Shown here: in pieces, positions 8,890 through 17,210 of the stretch
Layout: each line of letters opens with the position of its first letter
Position numbering within the stretch: the stretch's first letter is position 1
Assembly (NCBI GenBank): GCA_014728085.1
Contig: WJMF01000208.1
Coordinates: 1 to 64,000 of the forward strand
Length of the DNA stretch: 64,000 nt
Direction of reading: 5' to 3'
Source: Candidatus Zhuqueibacterota bacterium
Lineage (GTDB): Bacteria > Zhuqueibacterota > Zhuqueibacteria > Residuimicrobiales > Oceaniaggregativiventaceae
Notes under the pieces: model-generated
Told to the model about the DNA's origin: nothing
Databases searched by the model: none
What the model saw: only the letters and a program-made list of their open reading frames with translations
Made by a program: the position numbers and the translations under genes

Positions 8890-10242
8890 ATGCGTGTACT
8901 CGTAATCGATGATGACAAGAATATCGGCGAGTCGCTGAAATGGCTGCTTGAAGAAAGCGGTCACAAGGTGATGATATCGATGACCGGCAAGGGGGCACTG
9001 GAGACGATTCAGAGGAACGAGTTTGATTTGACTTTTTTGGATGTCATGTTGCCGGATATTAACGGCCTTGACGTTCTCAATGATTTATTGGTAAAGCAGC
9101 CAGAGTTGAAGGTGGTTATGATATCGGGACATGCCGACCTGGACACGGCGGTCAAGGCAACAAAACTCGGAGCGTTTGATTTTTTTGAAAAACCGCTGAA
9201 TCCGGAAAAAATTCTCCTCGAAGTAAAAAAACTTGAAGAACAAAAACGAATTACCGCTGAACGGGATGAGCTTAAGGAATTGCTCGACTATGAGTACAGG
9301 ATTATTGGAAAAAGCGAGGAAATCGAAGCGCTTCGGGATCAGATCAGGCGAGCCGCTCCGAGCTCAGGACGTATCCTGATTTTTGGTGAGAACGGAAGCG
9401 GCAAAGAGCTCGTGGCACGAGAAATACATGCATCCAGTTTGCGATATCAGAAGCCTTTTATACAGCTTAATTGTGCAGCGATTCCCCGCGAACTTGTTGA
9501 GAGTGAACTGTTCGGCCATGAAAAGGGGGCTTTTACCGGCGCCCATAAAACCAGGCCTGGCATGATAGAACAGGCGGAAGGCGGCACGCTATTGCTGGAT
9601 GAAATCGGCGACATGGCTGTCGAGACGCAGGCTAAATTGTTACGGGTACTGGAAGAAGAGGCATTCTATCGCGTCGGGGGCACCGCGAAACGAAAGTTTG
9701 ATGTGCGCATTATCTCTGCGACCAACAAGGATCTGGGGGAGGCGATTCAAAACGGTGAATTTCGCCAGGATCTTTTTTACCGTCTGAATGTTATTCCTGT
9801 CCACGTTCCGCCTCTGCGGCAGCGTAAAGAGGACATCAAAGTTCTGGCAGAGCATTTTATGAAAAATTATTGTCAAAAAAACGGCAAAAAACGTAAAACC
9901 CTGTCAAAAGAGGCTGTTGCGCAATTGCTTTGCTATCCCTGGCCGGGGAATGTGCGGGAATTGCGCAATGTTATTGAACGTTTGGTTATCATGAGCAGAG
10001 GGAGCGATGTCGGTGCCAACGATGTTAGTGATGTTTTGAATATCGATGAAAAATCGCGACAAAACAGTTCTGTTCAAACTTATTCAGATCTCTCCCTGCG
10101 GGAGCAGCTCAATCATTACGAAAAACAGCTTTTGCAGCGGATTTTCGAGCGGTACCAGGGTAATGTGAGCCGCATGGCTACCGCATTACAAACGGATCGC
10201 GCCAATTTGCATCGCAAGTTGCAAAAATATGGATTAAAATAA
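8890..10242 (+). CDS. sigma-54-dependent response regulator, NtrC family
   Basis: A 450-residue three-domain transcription activator. The receiver domain (residues 1-120) has the acidic pocket VIDDD, phospho-acceptor Asp51 in LDVMLPD and the lysine of FFEKPL. The AAA+ domain has Walker A GENGSGKE, an intact GAFTGA loop that contacts sigma-54, Walker B GGTLLLDEIGDM and R-fingers. The C-terminus is a Fis-type helix-turn-helix (NVSRMATALQTDRANLHRKL). An in-frame TTG at 8884 overlaps the hflX stop; I prefer ATG 8890 after AGAG. No histidine kinase is encoded in the window. An intact GAFTGA means the organism should have RpoN; one sigma-54-like promoter is proposed at 22615 in front of the giant surface protein. 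Confidence 0.94.
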   Translation: MRVLVIDDDKNIGESLKWLLEESGHKVMISMTGKGALETIQRNEFDLTFLDVMLPDINGLDVLNDLLVKQPELKVVMISGHADLDTAVKATKLGAFDFFEKPLNPEKILLEVKKLEEQKRITAERDELKELLDYEYRIIGKSEEIEALRDQIRRAAPSSGRILIFGENGSGKELVAREIHASSLRYQKPFIQLNCAAIPRELVESELFGHEKGAFTGAHKTRPGMIEQAEGGTLLLDEIGDMAVETQAKLLRVLEEEAFYRVGGTAKRKFDVRIISATNKDLGEAIQNGEFRQDLFYRLNVIPVHVPPLRQRKEDIKVLAEHFMKNYCQKNGKKRKTLSKEAVAQLLCYPWPGNVRELRNVIERLVIMSRGSDVGANDVSDVLNIDEKSRQNSSVQTYSDLSLREQLNHYEKQLLQRIFERYQGNVSRMATALQTDRANLHRKLQKYGLK

Positions 10243-10256
10243 CAGGCAGGAAAAAG

Positions 10257-11915
10257 ATGCGATTTTTCACTTTACTCATGCTGACCGTGTCTATAAATTT
10301 GATAGCAGAAGAAAATACCAGAATCAGCGGTACCAACAGAGATTATAATGTAGGAGACTGGATTACATGGTCCACAACGCGCTATGTACGCGATCTGGAC
10401 ATGGGAAATGAATTTGTCTATTACGCCACCACGGGAGGCATTACGCGATACAATTTTTATGAAAAGCAGTGGTATTTCCCCTGGACTATTAGCAACGGAC
10501 TCTCCTCCATGAATATCCATGTTGTGGGGTTTGACAAAAACACCGGTTATTTATGGTGTGTAACCGGAAACAGTATAAGCTATCAGGAACCGGCAACGAA
10601 ATATTGGAGTAACATATTTTTCGACGAACTTGGGCTGGGGTATTCCGACCGGATTACCTCGCTGGGATTTGGTGATGATAAAAAGATTTATTTGGTCAGT
10701 TCCCGATCGGATTGGTATCGCTCTGAAAATATGTTTATAGATTTTACCAGGATTAACAAACCGGCGCGTGAAGATTTTATCCGCTGGCGGGGGGGCAAAC
10801 GGAGGCGGCTAAGCAAACTGCCCCATCTCTACATGGAACCCGGCTTTTTCTTTGATGAGCAAAACAGGGTCATAGATGACGTCGATCTTCGCCATTATGA
10901 TATAACCTGCTGGTTGCAAGACGAATGGCAGAATCTCTATCTGGGGACATGGGGATTGGGTACGGGACATGCAAACCTGGTAACGTACAATCTTGAGCTT
11001 ACACGCCACGGCTTGTGGAGCCCGGCGGTAGATGCTATAGGAGCACAATCCGAAACCCTGTGGATAGGGGGCGTTCAGAATGAGCGCGAATCCGCAGGCG
11101 TTACGAAATGGACGCCTTTTGACAGGCAACCCGAATATTTTGAACCCTATCTGATAACCGGTTTTCATAATGAAAACATAACCGCTATTGCTGCTGATGA
11201 AAACCTGATCTGGTTTGGAACGCTGGATGGACTGACCCGGCATAATTTATCGAAGGATATCTGGAGAACCTATACGATTGCTGATAATCTTGTTGATAAT
11301 CGTATACAGGATGTTGTGTTGGATGATACCACTGTATGGGTCGCGACGGTTAACGGTGTGTCTCGCATAGATAAAGCGACGGTGGGAACCGACTCGACCC
11401 GCATTCAGTTGGTTGATTATCCTGCTTTGCGAAACATTTCCGTTCGCGATCTCGATCAGCATCATAACTTGTTGTGGATGGCCACCGAGTTTGGTATTTA
11501 TGTCTATGATAAAGCAGAGCAGTCGGGTGGATTTTACAGCGGTGTTGAGGGCCCTTCCGGGCGGGAATGCTTTGCTGTTTCCTGTTTTGAAGATGAGGTA
11601 TGGTTTGGTAGTGTGGAAGGCGTTTCGGCCTTTAATGTAAAGAGCAAAACATGGCTCGACCCGCCGGCAAAGCATTATGAAATGAGCCATCATATAAACC
11701 GGATTTTGGCTGCAGAAAAGGCGGTCTGGGTCGCCACGGATGACGGGGTCTATAAGTTCGACCGTGAACGCGAGCGCTGGGTACGCTTTGGTATAGAAGA
11801 TGGGTTGCCGACAACAAAGGTGTTTTCCCTGCATTTGTCCGGCGATTATATATGGCTGGGAACCCTTGGTGGCATTACGCGATTTTACTGGAATTCACCT
11901 TACCGAATAGATTGA
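10257..11915 (+). CDS. secreted beta-propeller protein with regulator-propeller repeats
   Basis: A 552-residue exported protein of unknown function. A short signal peptide (MRFFTLLMLTVSINLIAEE) is followed by a propeller. I count seven blade-closing motifs of the form W-(F/V/I/L)-(G/A)-T-x-x-G-(I/V/L)-x-(R/K/V), for example FVYYATTGGITRYN, LIWFGTLDGLTRHN, TVWVATVNGVSRID, LLWMATEFGIYVYD, EVWFGSVEGVSAFN, AVWVATDDGVYKFD and YIWLGTLGGITRFY. These match the two-component-regulator propeller (Reg_prop) repeat that forms sensor domains of hybrid kinases. Here there is no transmembrane kinase part; the protein ends at the last blade. It starts 15 bp after the NtrC-type gene, so a sensory link is possible but is only inferred from proximity. 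Confidence 0.85.
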   Translation: MRFFTLLMLTVSINLIAEENTRISGTNRDYNVGDWITWSTTRYVRDLDMGNEFVYYATTGGITRYNFYEKQWYFPWTISNGLSSMNIHVVGFDKNTGYLWCVTGNSISYQEPATKYWSNIFFDELGLGYSDRITSLGFGDDKKIYLVSSRSDWYRSENMFIDFTRINKPAREDFIRWRGGKRRRLSKLPHLYMEPGFFFDEQNRVIDDVDLRHYDITCWLQDEWQNLYLGTWGLGTGHANLVTYNLELTRHGLWSPAVDAIGAQSETLWIGGVQNERESAGVTKWTPFDRQPEYFEPYLITGFHNENITAIAADENLIWFGTLDGLTRHNLSKDIWRTYTIADNLVDNRIQDVVLDDTTVWVATVNGVSRIDKATVGTDSTRIQLVDYPALRNISVRDLDQHHNLLWMATEFGIYVYDKAEQSGGFYSGVEGPSGRECFAVSCFEDEVWFGSVEGVSAFNVKSKTWLDPPAKHYEMSHHINRILAAEKAVWVATDDGVYKFDRERERWVRFGIEDGLPTTKVFSLHLSGDYIWLGTLGGITRFYWNSPYRID

Positions 11916-11921
11916 TGCAAA

Positions 11922-13193
11922 ATGAATTACCCCCAAGCCCTTGATTTTATCAACAGCCGGCAACGATTTGGCTGGTGTCTCGAGCTCAGTCGGATAAAGA
12001 AAGCGTTGACTGACCTGAAGCAACCGCAGAACCGCTATCCATCCGTACTCATCGCCGGAACCAACGGCAAGGGTTCTGTTGCGGTGATGCTGGATACAAT
12101 GATACGCAGTCAAGGCATCAAGACCGGACTTTATACATCGCCTCACCTCTATGATATTCGGGAGCGCATTCAAATCGATGGTCATATAATTGACAAAGAC
12201 TGTTTTGCCGGATTGGTGTCACGGCTTGAGGAGAGCATTAAAGATTACGGCTGTACTTTTTTTGAGGCACTGACTCTTGTTGCCTTTACCGCTTTTGCCG
12301 ATAACGATGTTGATGTCGCGATTCTTGAGGTCGGATTGGGAGGTCGATTTGATGCGACCAATGTGGTTACGCCGGTCCTTTCTATCATCAGCAGTATTGA
12401 TTGGGATCACACCGACCATTTGGGTCAAAGCAAAACAGAAATTGCCGCGGAAAAGGCAGGAATCATTAAAACGGAATCCATTTGTCTGGCCGGCAGGACG
12501 GAAAAAGAAGTTGAGATGGTAATCAGGCGGAAATGCAGCGACCAAAAGACCCGTTTTTATCGCGCCCGGGATTACGGCTATGTGTTTGCCCTGCACATGA
12601 GCGCCAGTGGTTCTGCTTTCCAGTTGCGAACAGCAGACTATCGAGAACAGATCAGGTTATCTCTGTCCGGACCGCATCAAATCGGAAATTTTCTAATCGC
12701 TGCTGCGGCTTTGGATCTTCTGGGCAAAGCAGGTCTGGCGGTTTCGCCACCTCAGGGGTTCACGGCGGTACAAAATCTATACCGGGCGGGCAGGTTTGAG
12801 ATTGTTTCCCGCCGGCCGCTGGTGGTATTCGACGTCGCGCATAATCCCGGTGCAATGCGAGTGCTTGCCTGGATGTTGAAACGGTTTTTTGCCGGCAAGC
12901 GCAGGATTATTATTCTCGGTTTGTTAAAGGATAAAGATGCGGATACGATTTTATCTATACTGGCTGATTGCGCGGAGGAATTTTATTTTGTTCCTTTACC
13001 GACGGAACGGGGATTGGCTGCCGAGACCCTGTTGGAAAAATTTATTAGCCATCGTGGCCGGGCGCACCTTTCCGAGTCTGCCTTTAAAGTGATTCAAGAA
13101 CGGAAAAACCGTGATGCGGATGAGCTTATATGCATCACCGGTTCTCATTTTCACGCTGAAGCGGTTCAACGAATAAAAACCTTGACTTTTTAA
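11922..13193 (+). CDS. folC: bifunctional folylpolyglutamate / dihydrofolate synthase
   Basis: Adds glutamate to folates (and usually to dihydropteroate) using ATP. The length of 423 residues is normal. It has the Mur-ligase P-loop GTNGKGSVAVML, the family signature YTSPHLYDIRERIQIDG, the metal-binding region EVGLGGRFDATNVV, SSIDWDHTDHLG and a C-terminal ligase domain with FDVAHNPGAMRVL. ATG 11922 lies 6 bp after the stop of the propeller gene. About 316 bp without a gene follows before rho, so folC probably ends this transcription unit, although I see no clear intrinsic terminator there. Confidence 0.95.
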   Translation: MNYPQALDFINSRQRFGWCLELSRIKKALTDLKQPQNRYPSVLIAGTNGKGSVAVMLDTMIRSQGIKTGLYTSPHLYDIRERIQIDGHIIDKDCFAGLVSRLEESIKDYGCTFFEALTLVAFTAFADNDVDVAILEVGLGGRFDATNVVTPVLSIISSIDWDHTDHLGQSKTEIAAEKAGIIKTESICLAGRTEKEVEMVIRRKCSDQKTRFYRARDYGYVFALHMSASGSAFQLRTADYREQIRLSLSGPHQIGNFLIAAAALDLLGKAGLAVSPPQGFTAVQNLYRAGRFEIVSRRPLVVFDVAHNPGAMRVLAWMLKRFFAGKRRIIILGLLKDKDADTILSILADCAEEFYFVPLPTERGLAAETLLEKFISHRGRAHLSESAFKVIQERKNRDADELICITGSHFHAEAVQRIKTLTF

Positions 13194-13509
13194 GCATAAT
13201 TAACTAGCTTTTACTGTATTAACCTACTTTACCTCAAAGATCACACCGTTTGGTCTTCATCATTTTTTGATTAACCGCATTGTTGGAATAATTTGCAGAC
13301 ACGTTAAACGTTTGATTTAAATTAAGTAACAAGCGGAACCAGAGGAAAATTCTATAGGATAACTTTGTAAAGCAGCATGAGACAAATGCTTGCCTGGGGT
13401 ATGATTTTGATTTAATCATGATGCGCGGACAAAAACAAATAGAGTGATGATTTTACAGGGCAAACTTTACCTATTAATAGAAGGGTAGACATTAACAAAG
13501 AGGACAGGA
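13194..13509. other. intergenic region folC-rho, no gene seen
   Basis: A 316-bp AT-rich gap. I found no supported coding sequence on either strand and no tRNA. The right half holds a possible promoter for rho (13390-13418) overlapping a short inverted repeat, and an AAGAGGA ribosome site just before the rho start. The left half shows nothing that I can name. Confidence 0.6.
13390..13418 (+). promoter_or_regulatory. candidate rho promoter with overlapping inverted repeat
   Basis: TTGCCT and TAATCA are separated by 17 bp. The -10-like hexamer overlaps the arm of an inverted repeat ATGATT-N7-AATCAT at 13401-13419, which could be an operator. The predicted transcript would have a leader of about 85 nt before rho. 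In other bacteria rho is autoregulated through its leader. This is a visual match only. Confidence 0.35.
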
Positions 13510-14757
13510 ATGGACATTGCAGAATTAAAAGCCCTAAAAATTTCTGAGCTGAATGAAATGGCGCAGAAATTGGGTGTAAGCGGCATTACCGGTTTAAAAA
13601 AATCTGAACTGGTATTCAAAATTCTGGAAGAGCAGACAAAGCGTGAGGGATTGATTTTTGCTGAAGGGGTTTTGGAAGTTTTGCCGGATGGTTATGGTTT
13701 TTTACGGTCTCCGGATTTTAACTATTTGCCCGGTCCTGATGATATTTATGTTTCGCCGTCGCAGATCAAGCGATTCGGTTTACGAACCGGCGATACGGTT
13801 TCCGGTCAAATTCGGCCGCCCAAGGAGAATGAGCGATTTTTTGCCCTGTTAAAGGTGGAAGCGGTAAATTTTGAAAATCCCGATGAAGCAAAGGCAAAGA
13901 TCCTTTTCGATAATTTAACGCCGTTATATCCTGATGAAAGAATAAAACTTGAAACAACGCGGGATCAGCTTTCCCTTCGCGTGATGAATCTGTTGACGCC
14001 GACCGGGAAAGGTCAGCGTGGATTAATTGTTGCTCCTCCCAAGACGGGTAAGACCACGATTTTGCAGAACATTGCCAATGCCATAACAACCAATCAGCCT
14101 GAAATCAAATTGATTGTTTTGCTCATTGACGAGCGGCCGGAAGAGGTTACGGATATGGAGCGCTCTGTAAACGCAGAAGTGATCAGTTCCACATTTGATG
14201 AGCCGGCAGAGAGGCACGTTCAGGTATCCGATATGGTTTTGGAGAAAGCGAAACGGCTGGTGGAATTTGGTAATGATGTGGTCATCCTGTTGGACAGTAT
14301 CACGCGTTTGGCCAGGGCACACAATGCCGTGGTGCCACACAGCGGAAAAATACTTTCGGGTGGTGTGGATGCCAATGCCTTGCATCGACCAAAACGCTTT
14401 TTTGGTGCGGCGCGAAATATCGAAGAGGGCGGAAGTTTGACCATTATCGCTACGGCGCTGATCGATACCGGCAGCCGTATGGATGAAGTGATTTTTGAGG
14501 AATTTAAAGGTACCGGTAATATGGAAATCGTGCTGGACCGCAGATTGGCGGATCGGAGAATTTTCCCTGCTATCGATGTCAACCGTTCCGGAACCCGAAA
14601 AGAGGAATTGTTACTGGAAGAGTTCGAGTTGAACCGGGTTTGGGTCTTGCGAAAACTACTTGCGGAACTCAGCACTGTGGAGGCCATGGAATTTCTGACC
14701 AGCCGCATGACCGGCGCCAAGTCGAACCGCGAATTTTTGGAATCGATGAGCACCTGA
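13510..14757 (+). CDS. rho: transcription termination factor Rho
   Basis: Hexameric RNA helicase that ends transcription at Rho-dependent sites. The 415-residue length is standard. The N-terminal Rho_N helix bundle ([15 protein letters not shown]) is followed by the CSD-like RNA-binding domain ([28 protein letters not shown]) and a RecA-type ATPase with Walker [23 protein letters not shown], Walker [17 protein letters not shown] and the Q/R-loop [21 protein letters not shown]. There is no large N-terminal insertion of the kind seen in some phyla. ATG 13510 follows AAGAGGA. rpmE follows with its own probable promoter. Confidence 0.98.
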   Translation: MDIAELKALKISELNEMAQKLGVSGITGLKKSELVFKILEEQTKREGLIFAEGVLEVLPDGYGFLRSPDFNYLPGPDDIYVSPSQIKRFGLRTGDTVSGQIRPPKENERFFALLKVEAVNFENPDEAKAKILFDNLTPLYPDERIKLETTRDQLSLRVMNLLTPTGKGQRGLIVAPPKTGKTTILQNIANAITTNQPEIKLIVLLIDERPEEVTDMERSVNAEVISSTFDEPAERHVQVSDMVLEKAKRLVEFGNDVVILLDSITRLARAHNAVVPHSGKILSGGVDANALHRPKRFFGAARNIEEGGSLTIIATALIDTGSRMDEVIFEEFKGTGNMEIVLDRRLADRRIFPAIDVNRSGTRKEELLLEEFELNRVWVLRKLLAELSTVEAMEFLTSRMTGAKSNREFLESMST

Positions 14758-14801
14758 TCCAGTACCGGAACTTTATTCTTTAAAAACAATATAAATATTA
14801 C

Positions 14802-14830
14802 TTGCAAAACAGCAAATATTTTAGTAATTT
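14802..14830 (+). promoter_or_regulatory. candidate promoter for rpmE
   Basis: TTGCAA and TAATTT with a 17-bp AT-rich spacer, in the 118-bp gap after rho. It would give a leader of about 40 nt ending in the AGGAG ribosome site at 14865. Good fit to a housekeeping sigma consensus, but unproven. Confidence 0.45.
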
Positions 14831-14875
14831 TAATACTGCTAATTTTTTCTTTTATATAAATTACAGGAGTGAACA

Positions 14876-15109
14876 TTGAAAAAAGAAATTCATCCTGAAT
14901 ATGAGGTCGGGACTGTTTCTTGTGCCTGTGGCAACACCTTTGAGGTGAGGTCGACGGTTGGAGAAATGAAATTGGAAATATGTTCGGAATGCCATCCGTT
15001 CTTTACCGGCAAGCAGAAATTTATCGACACCGCCGGCCGTGTAGACAAGTTCCGTCGTAAATATGGATTGTCGGAAAAATCCGACAAGGAATCCGACAAA
15101 AAATCTTAG
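14876..15109 (+). CDS. rpmE: 50S ribosomal protein L31, zinc-binding (C+) form
   Basis: A 77-residue ribosomal protein. The sequence [20 protein letters not shown] followed by [16 protein letters not shown] is typical. Four cysteines (CxC in VSCACG and CxxC in ICSECH) identify the zinc-containing C+ type rather than the C- paralogue made under zinc starvation. A charged lysine/serine-rich tail of about 10 residues follows. The start is TTG, 6 nt after AGGAG. A strong intrinsic terminator follows at 15133. Confidence 0.96.
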   Translation: MKKEIHPEYEVGTVSCACGNTFEVRSTVGEMKLEICSECHPFFTGKQKFIDTAGRVDKFRRKYGLSEKSDKESDKKS

Positions 15110-15132
15110 ATTTACTTGCTGCAAATAAAAAG

Positions 15133-15177
15133 CGGAATATCTGCCCTCAGCAGGAGGAGAGGATATTCCGTTTTTTT
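15133..15177 (+). terminator. intrinsic terminator after rpmE
   Basis: A 9-bp perfect stem (CGGAATATC / GATATTCCG) with a 20-nt loop, followed directly by seven T residues. It lies 24 bp after the rpmE stop and about 50 bp before prfA, so rpmE is probably a separate unit. Confidence 0.85.
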
Positions 15178-15225
15178 ATATAAACCGGGCTCTACGGCTC
15201 ATGAACAAAAAACAGGACAATCGCA

Positions 15226-16296
15226 GTGCTGGTTGAGAAACTTGAAAAAATAGAAAATCGCTACAAAGAGATCGAACAAAGGCTTTCCGATCCGAATACG
15301 CTTAAAAATCAGTCTTTGTATCGGGATTTGGCAAAGGAAGAGAGTGATCTTTCCTCCATCCTGGAAAAATACCACCATTACCGAAAGGTCGTTCAGGATT
15401 TGAAGAATGATGAAAAGATACTCGACGAATCGGAAGACCAGGAACTGCGGGATTTGGCAAAACTGGAAATTGAGGAGCTGCAACCCCAACGCGAAAAGAT
15501 GGAAGAAGAGCTCAAGCTCATGCTGGTTCCCAAAGATCCGCGCGATGCACGAAATGCCATTGTAGAAATACGAGCCGGCACAGGGGGCGATGAGGCCGGA
15601 TTGTTTGCCGGAGATCTTTTTAAAATGTATCAGCGTTATGCGGAAAAGAGTGGCTGGAAACAGGAAGTACTCAGCTCCAACACTCAGGGCATTGGCGGTT
15701 TTCGTGAAATTATTTTTTCGCTGAGCGGCAAGGATGTTTATGGCAAGTTAAAATATGAAGCCGGCGTTCATCGCGTACAGCGTATTCCGGTAACCGAAAC
15801 CAGCGGCCGTATTCACACGTCGGCGGCCAGTGTCGCTGTATTACCGGAGGCTGAAGATGTCGATGTTAAAATCGAACCCAATGATCTGCGTATTGATGTT
15901 TTCCGTTCCTCAGGCCCTGGCGGGCAGTCTGTGAACACCACCGATTCCGCTGTTCGCGTTACCCACGTCCCCACCGGGCTGGTGGTCAGCTGTCAGGATG
16001 AAAAATCTCAACATAAAAACAAGGCCAAAGCACTCAAAGTCCTGCGGGCCCGCTTGTACGAGCAGGCGATGGTCAAGGAACGGCAGAAACTGGAGGCAGA
16101 ACGCCGTTCTATGGTCAGCACCGGAGATCGAAGTGCCAAAATACGCACCTATAATTTTCCTCAGGGCCGGGTGACGGATCACCGCATCTCGCTGACCCTG
16201 TACAAGCTGGATGAAATTCTTATGGGGGAGCTGGATGAATTTATCGATCAGCTTATGCTCGTAGACAGAAGTGAAAAGCTCAAGGCCATGGATTAA
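15226..16296 (+). CDS. prfA: peptide chain release factor 1
   Basis: Reads UAA/UAG stops and triggers peptide release. The 356-residue length is normal. The codon-recognition region contains IPVTETSGR, the P-x-T tripeptide that marks RF1 rather than RF2, and the catalytic GGQ lies in [20 protein letters not shown] near residue 230. The start is GTG 15226, 9 nt after AGGA. Only 2 bp separate it from prmC, which encodes the enzyme that methylates this GGQ glutamine. The presence of RF1 together with many genes that stop at TAG argues against TAG recoding in this organism. Confidence 0.97.
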   Translation: MLVEKLEKIENRYKEIEQRLSDPNTLKNQSLYRDLAKEESDLSSILEKYHHYRKVVQDLKNDEKILDESEDQELRDLAKLEIEELQPQREKMEEELKLMLVPKDPRDARNAIVEIRAGTGGDEAGLFAGDLFKMYQRYAEKSGWKQEVLSSNTQGIGGFREIIFSLSGKDVYGKLKYEAGVHRVQRIPVTETSGRIHTSAASVAVLPEAEDVDVKIEPNDLRIDVFRSSGPGGQSVNTTDSAVRVTHVPTGLVVSCQDEKSQHKNKAKALKVLRARLYEQAMVKERQKLEAERRSMVSTGDRSAKIRTYNFPQGRVTDHRISLTLYKLDEILMGELDEFIDQLMLVDRSEKLKAMD

Positions 16297-16298
16297 AT

Positions 16299-17189
16299 AT
16301 GCAAAAGCAGCCGCTGCAGTGGACTGTTATTAGGTTGATAAACTGGACAACTGAATATCTCGAAGAGAGGGGATTTGAGAACGCCCGCCTGGAAGCGGAG
16401 AGGCTTCTAGCCCATACCCTGAGAAAAAAACGGATCGATCTCTATTTATTGTTTGACCGCCCCTTAACCCCATCAGAGCTGTCCACCTATAAATCCTGTT
16501 TAAAAAGACGTCTCTCTTTCGAACCCATTCAATATATCCTGCAGCAAACAGAATTTTTTTCCTTACCTTTATATGTCGATAACAATGTTTTAATTCCCAG
16601 ACCGGAAACCGAAGTCTTGGTTCAGCTCGTTATTGATCATATAGATGCACATTATCGCAGGGCAGACACGGTAAACATATTGGACATTGGCACCGGATCC
16701 GGCAATATTGCAATTGCGCTGGCCAGGAATGTGGTAAAAACTCGACTCACCGCTGTAGATGTTTCTGATGAGGCTTTACGGGTCGCTATGAAAAACGCCG
16801 AAACCAACGGGGTAGCGGAGCAAATTGAATTTTCCAGGTGGGATGTTTTTCAACAGCCCCCTTCCGTTTTTTTACATGCCTTTGATATTGTCGTTTCAAA
16901 CCCCCCGTATTTGTCAAAAGCAGAATATGATTCCGGTTGTCGCGATATTCATGCGGAACCGGTTACGGCATTGATTGCGGCAAAAGAGGGATTGCAATTT
17001 TATGAAAGATTTTCTAATATTGCATATGACTTGCTTCGTGAGGAAGGTTGTCTCTTTTTGGAACTGGATGAAAACCGGGCAACACAAAGCCTGAAGCTTT
17101 TCGACCAGAAGAAGTGGAACATCTCAGAAATTGAAAATGACCTCGCCGGCAAAGCCCGGGTCTTGAAATTATGCACAAAAAGAGGTTGA
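16299..17189 (+). CDS. prmC: peptide chain release factor N(5)-glutamine methyltransferase
   Basis: Transfers methyl from SAM to the glutamine of the GGQ motif of release factors. The protein is 296 residues: an N-terminal helical domain (ARLEAERLLAHTLRKKRIDL), then a Rossmann methyltransferase with VLIPRPETEVLV, the SAM loop ILDIGTGSGNIAIALA and the catalytic NPPYLS. The prfA-prmC order with a 2-bp gap is a common, functionally coherent pair. TGA stop at 17187. Confidence 0.96.
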   Translation: MQKQPLQWTVIRLINWTTEYLEERGFENARLEAERLLAHTLRKKRIDLYLLFDRPLTPSELSTYKSCLKRRLSFEPIQYILQQTEFFSLPLYVDNNVLIPRPETEVLVQLVIDHIDAHYRRADTVNILDIGTGSGNIAIALARNVVKTRLTAVDVSDEALRVAMKNAETNGVAEQIEFSRWDVFQQPPSVFLHAFDIVVSNPPYLSKAEYDSGCRDIHAEPVTALIAAKEGLQFYERFSNIAYDLLREEGCLFLELDENRATQSLKLFDQKKWNISEIENDLAGKARVLKLCTKRG

Positions 17190-17210
17190 TTTAAATCAGG
17201 AGGAAGACTT

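Noticed and set aside
14220-14876. A 218-residue minus-strand open frame over rho and its 3' gap
   Set aside because: Antisense shadow of the rho coding region; low-complexity Ser/Ile/Arg composition and no recognisable domain.
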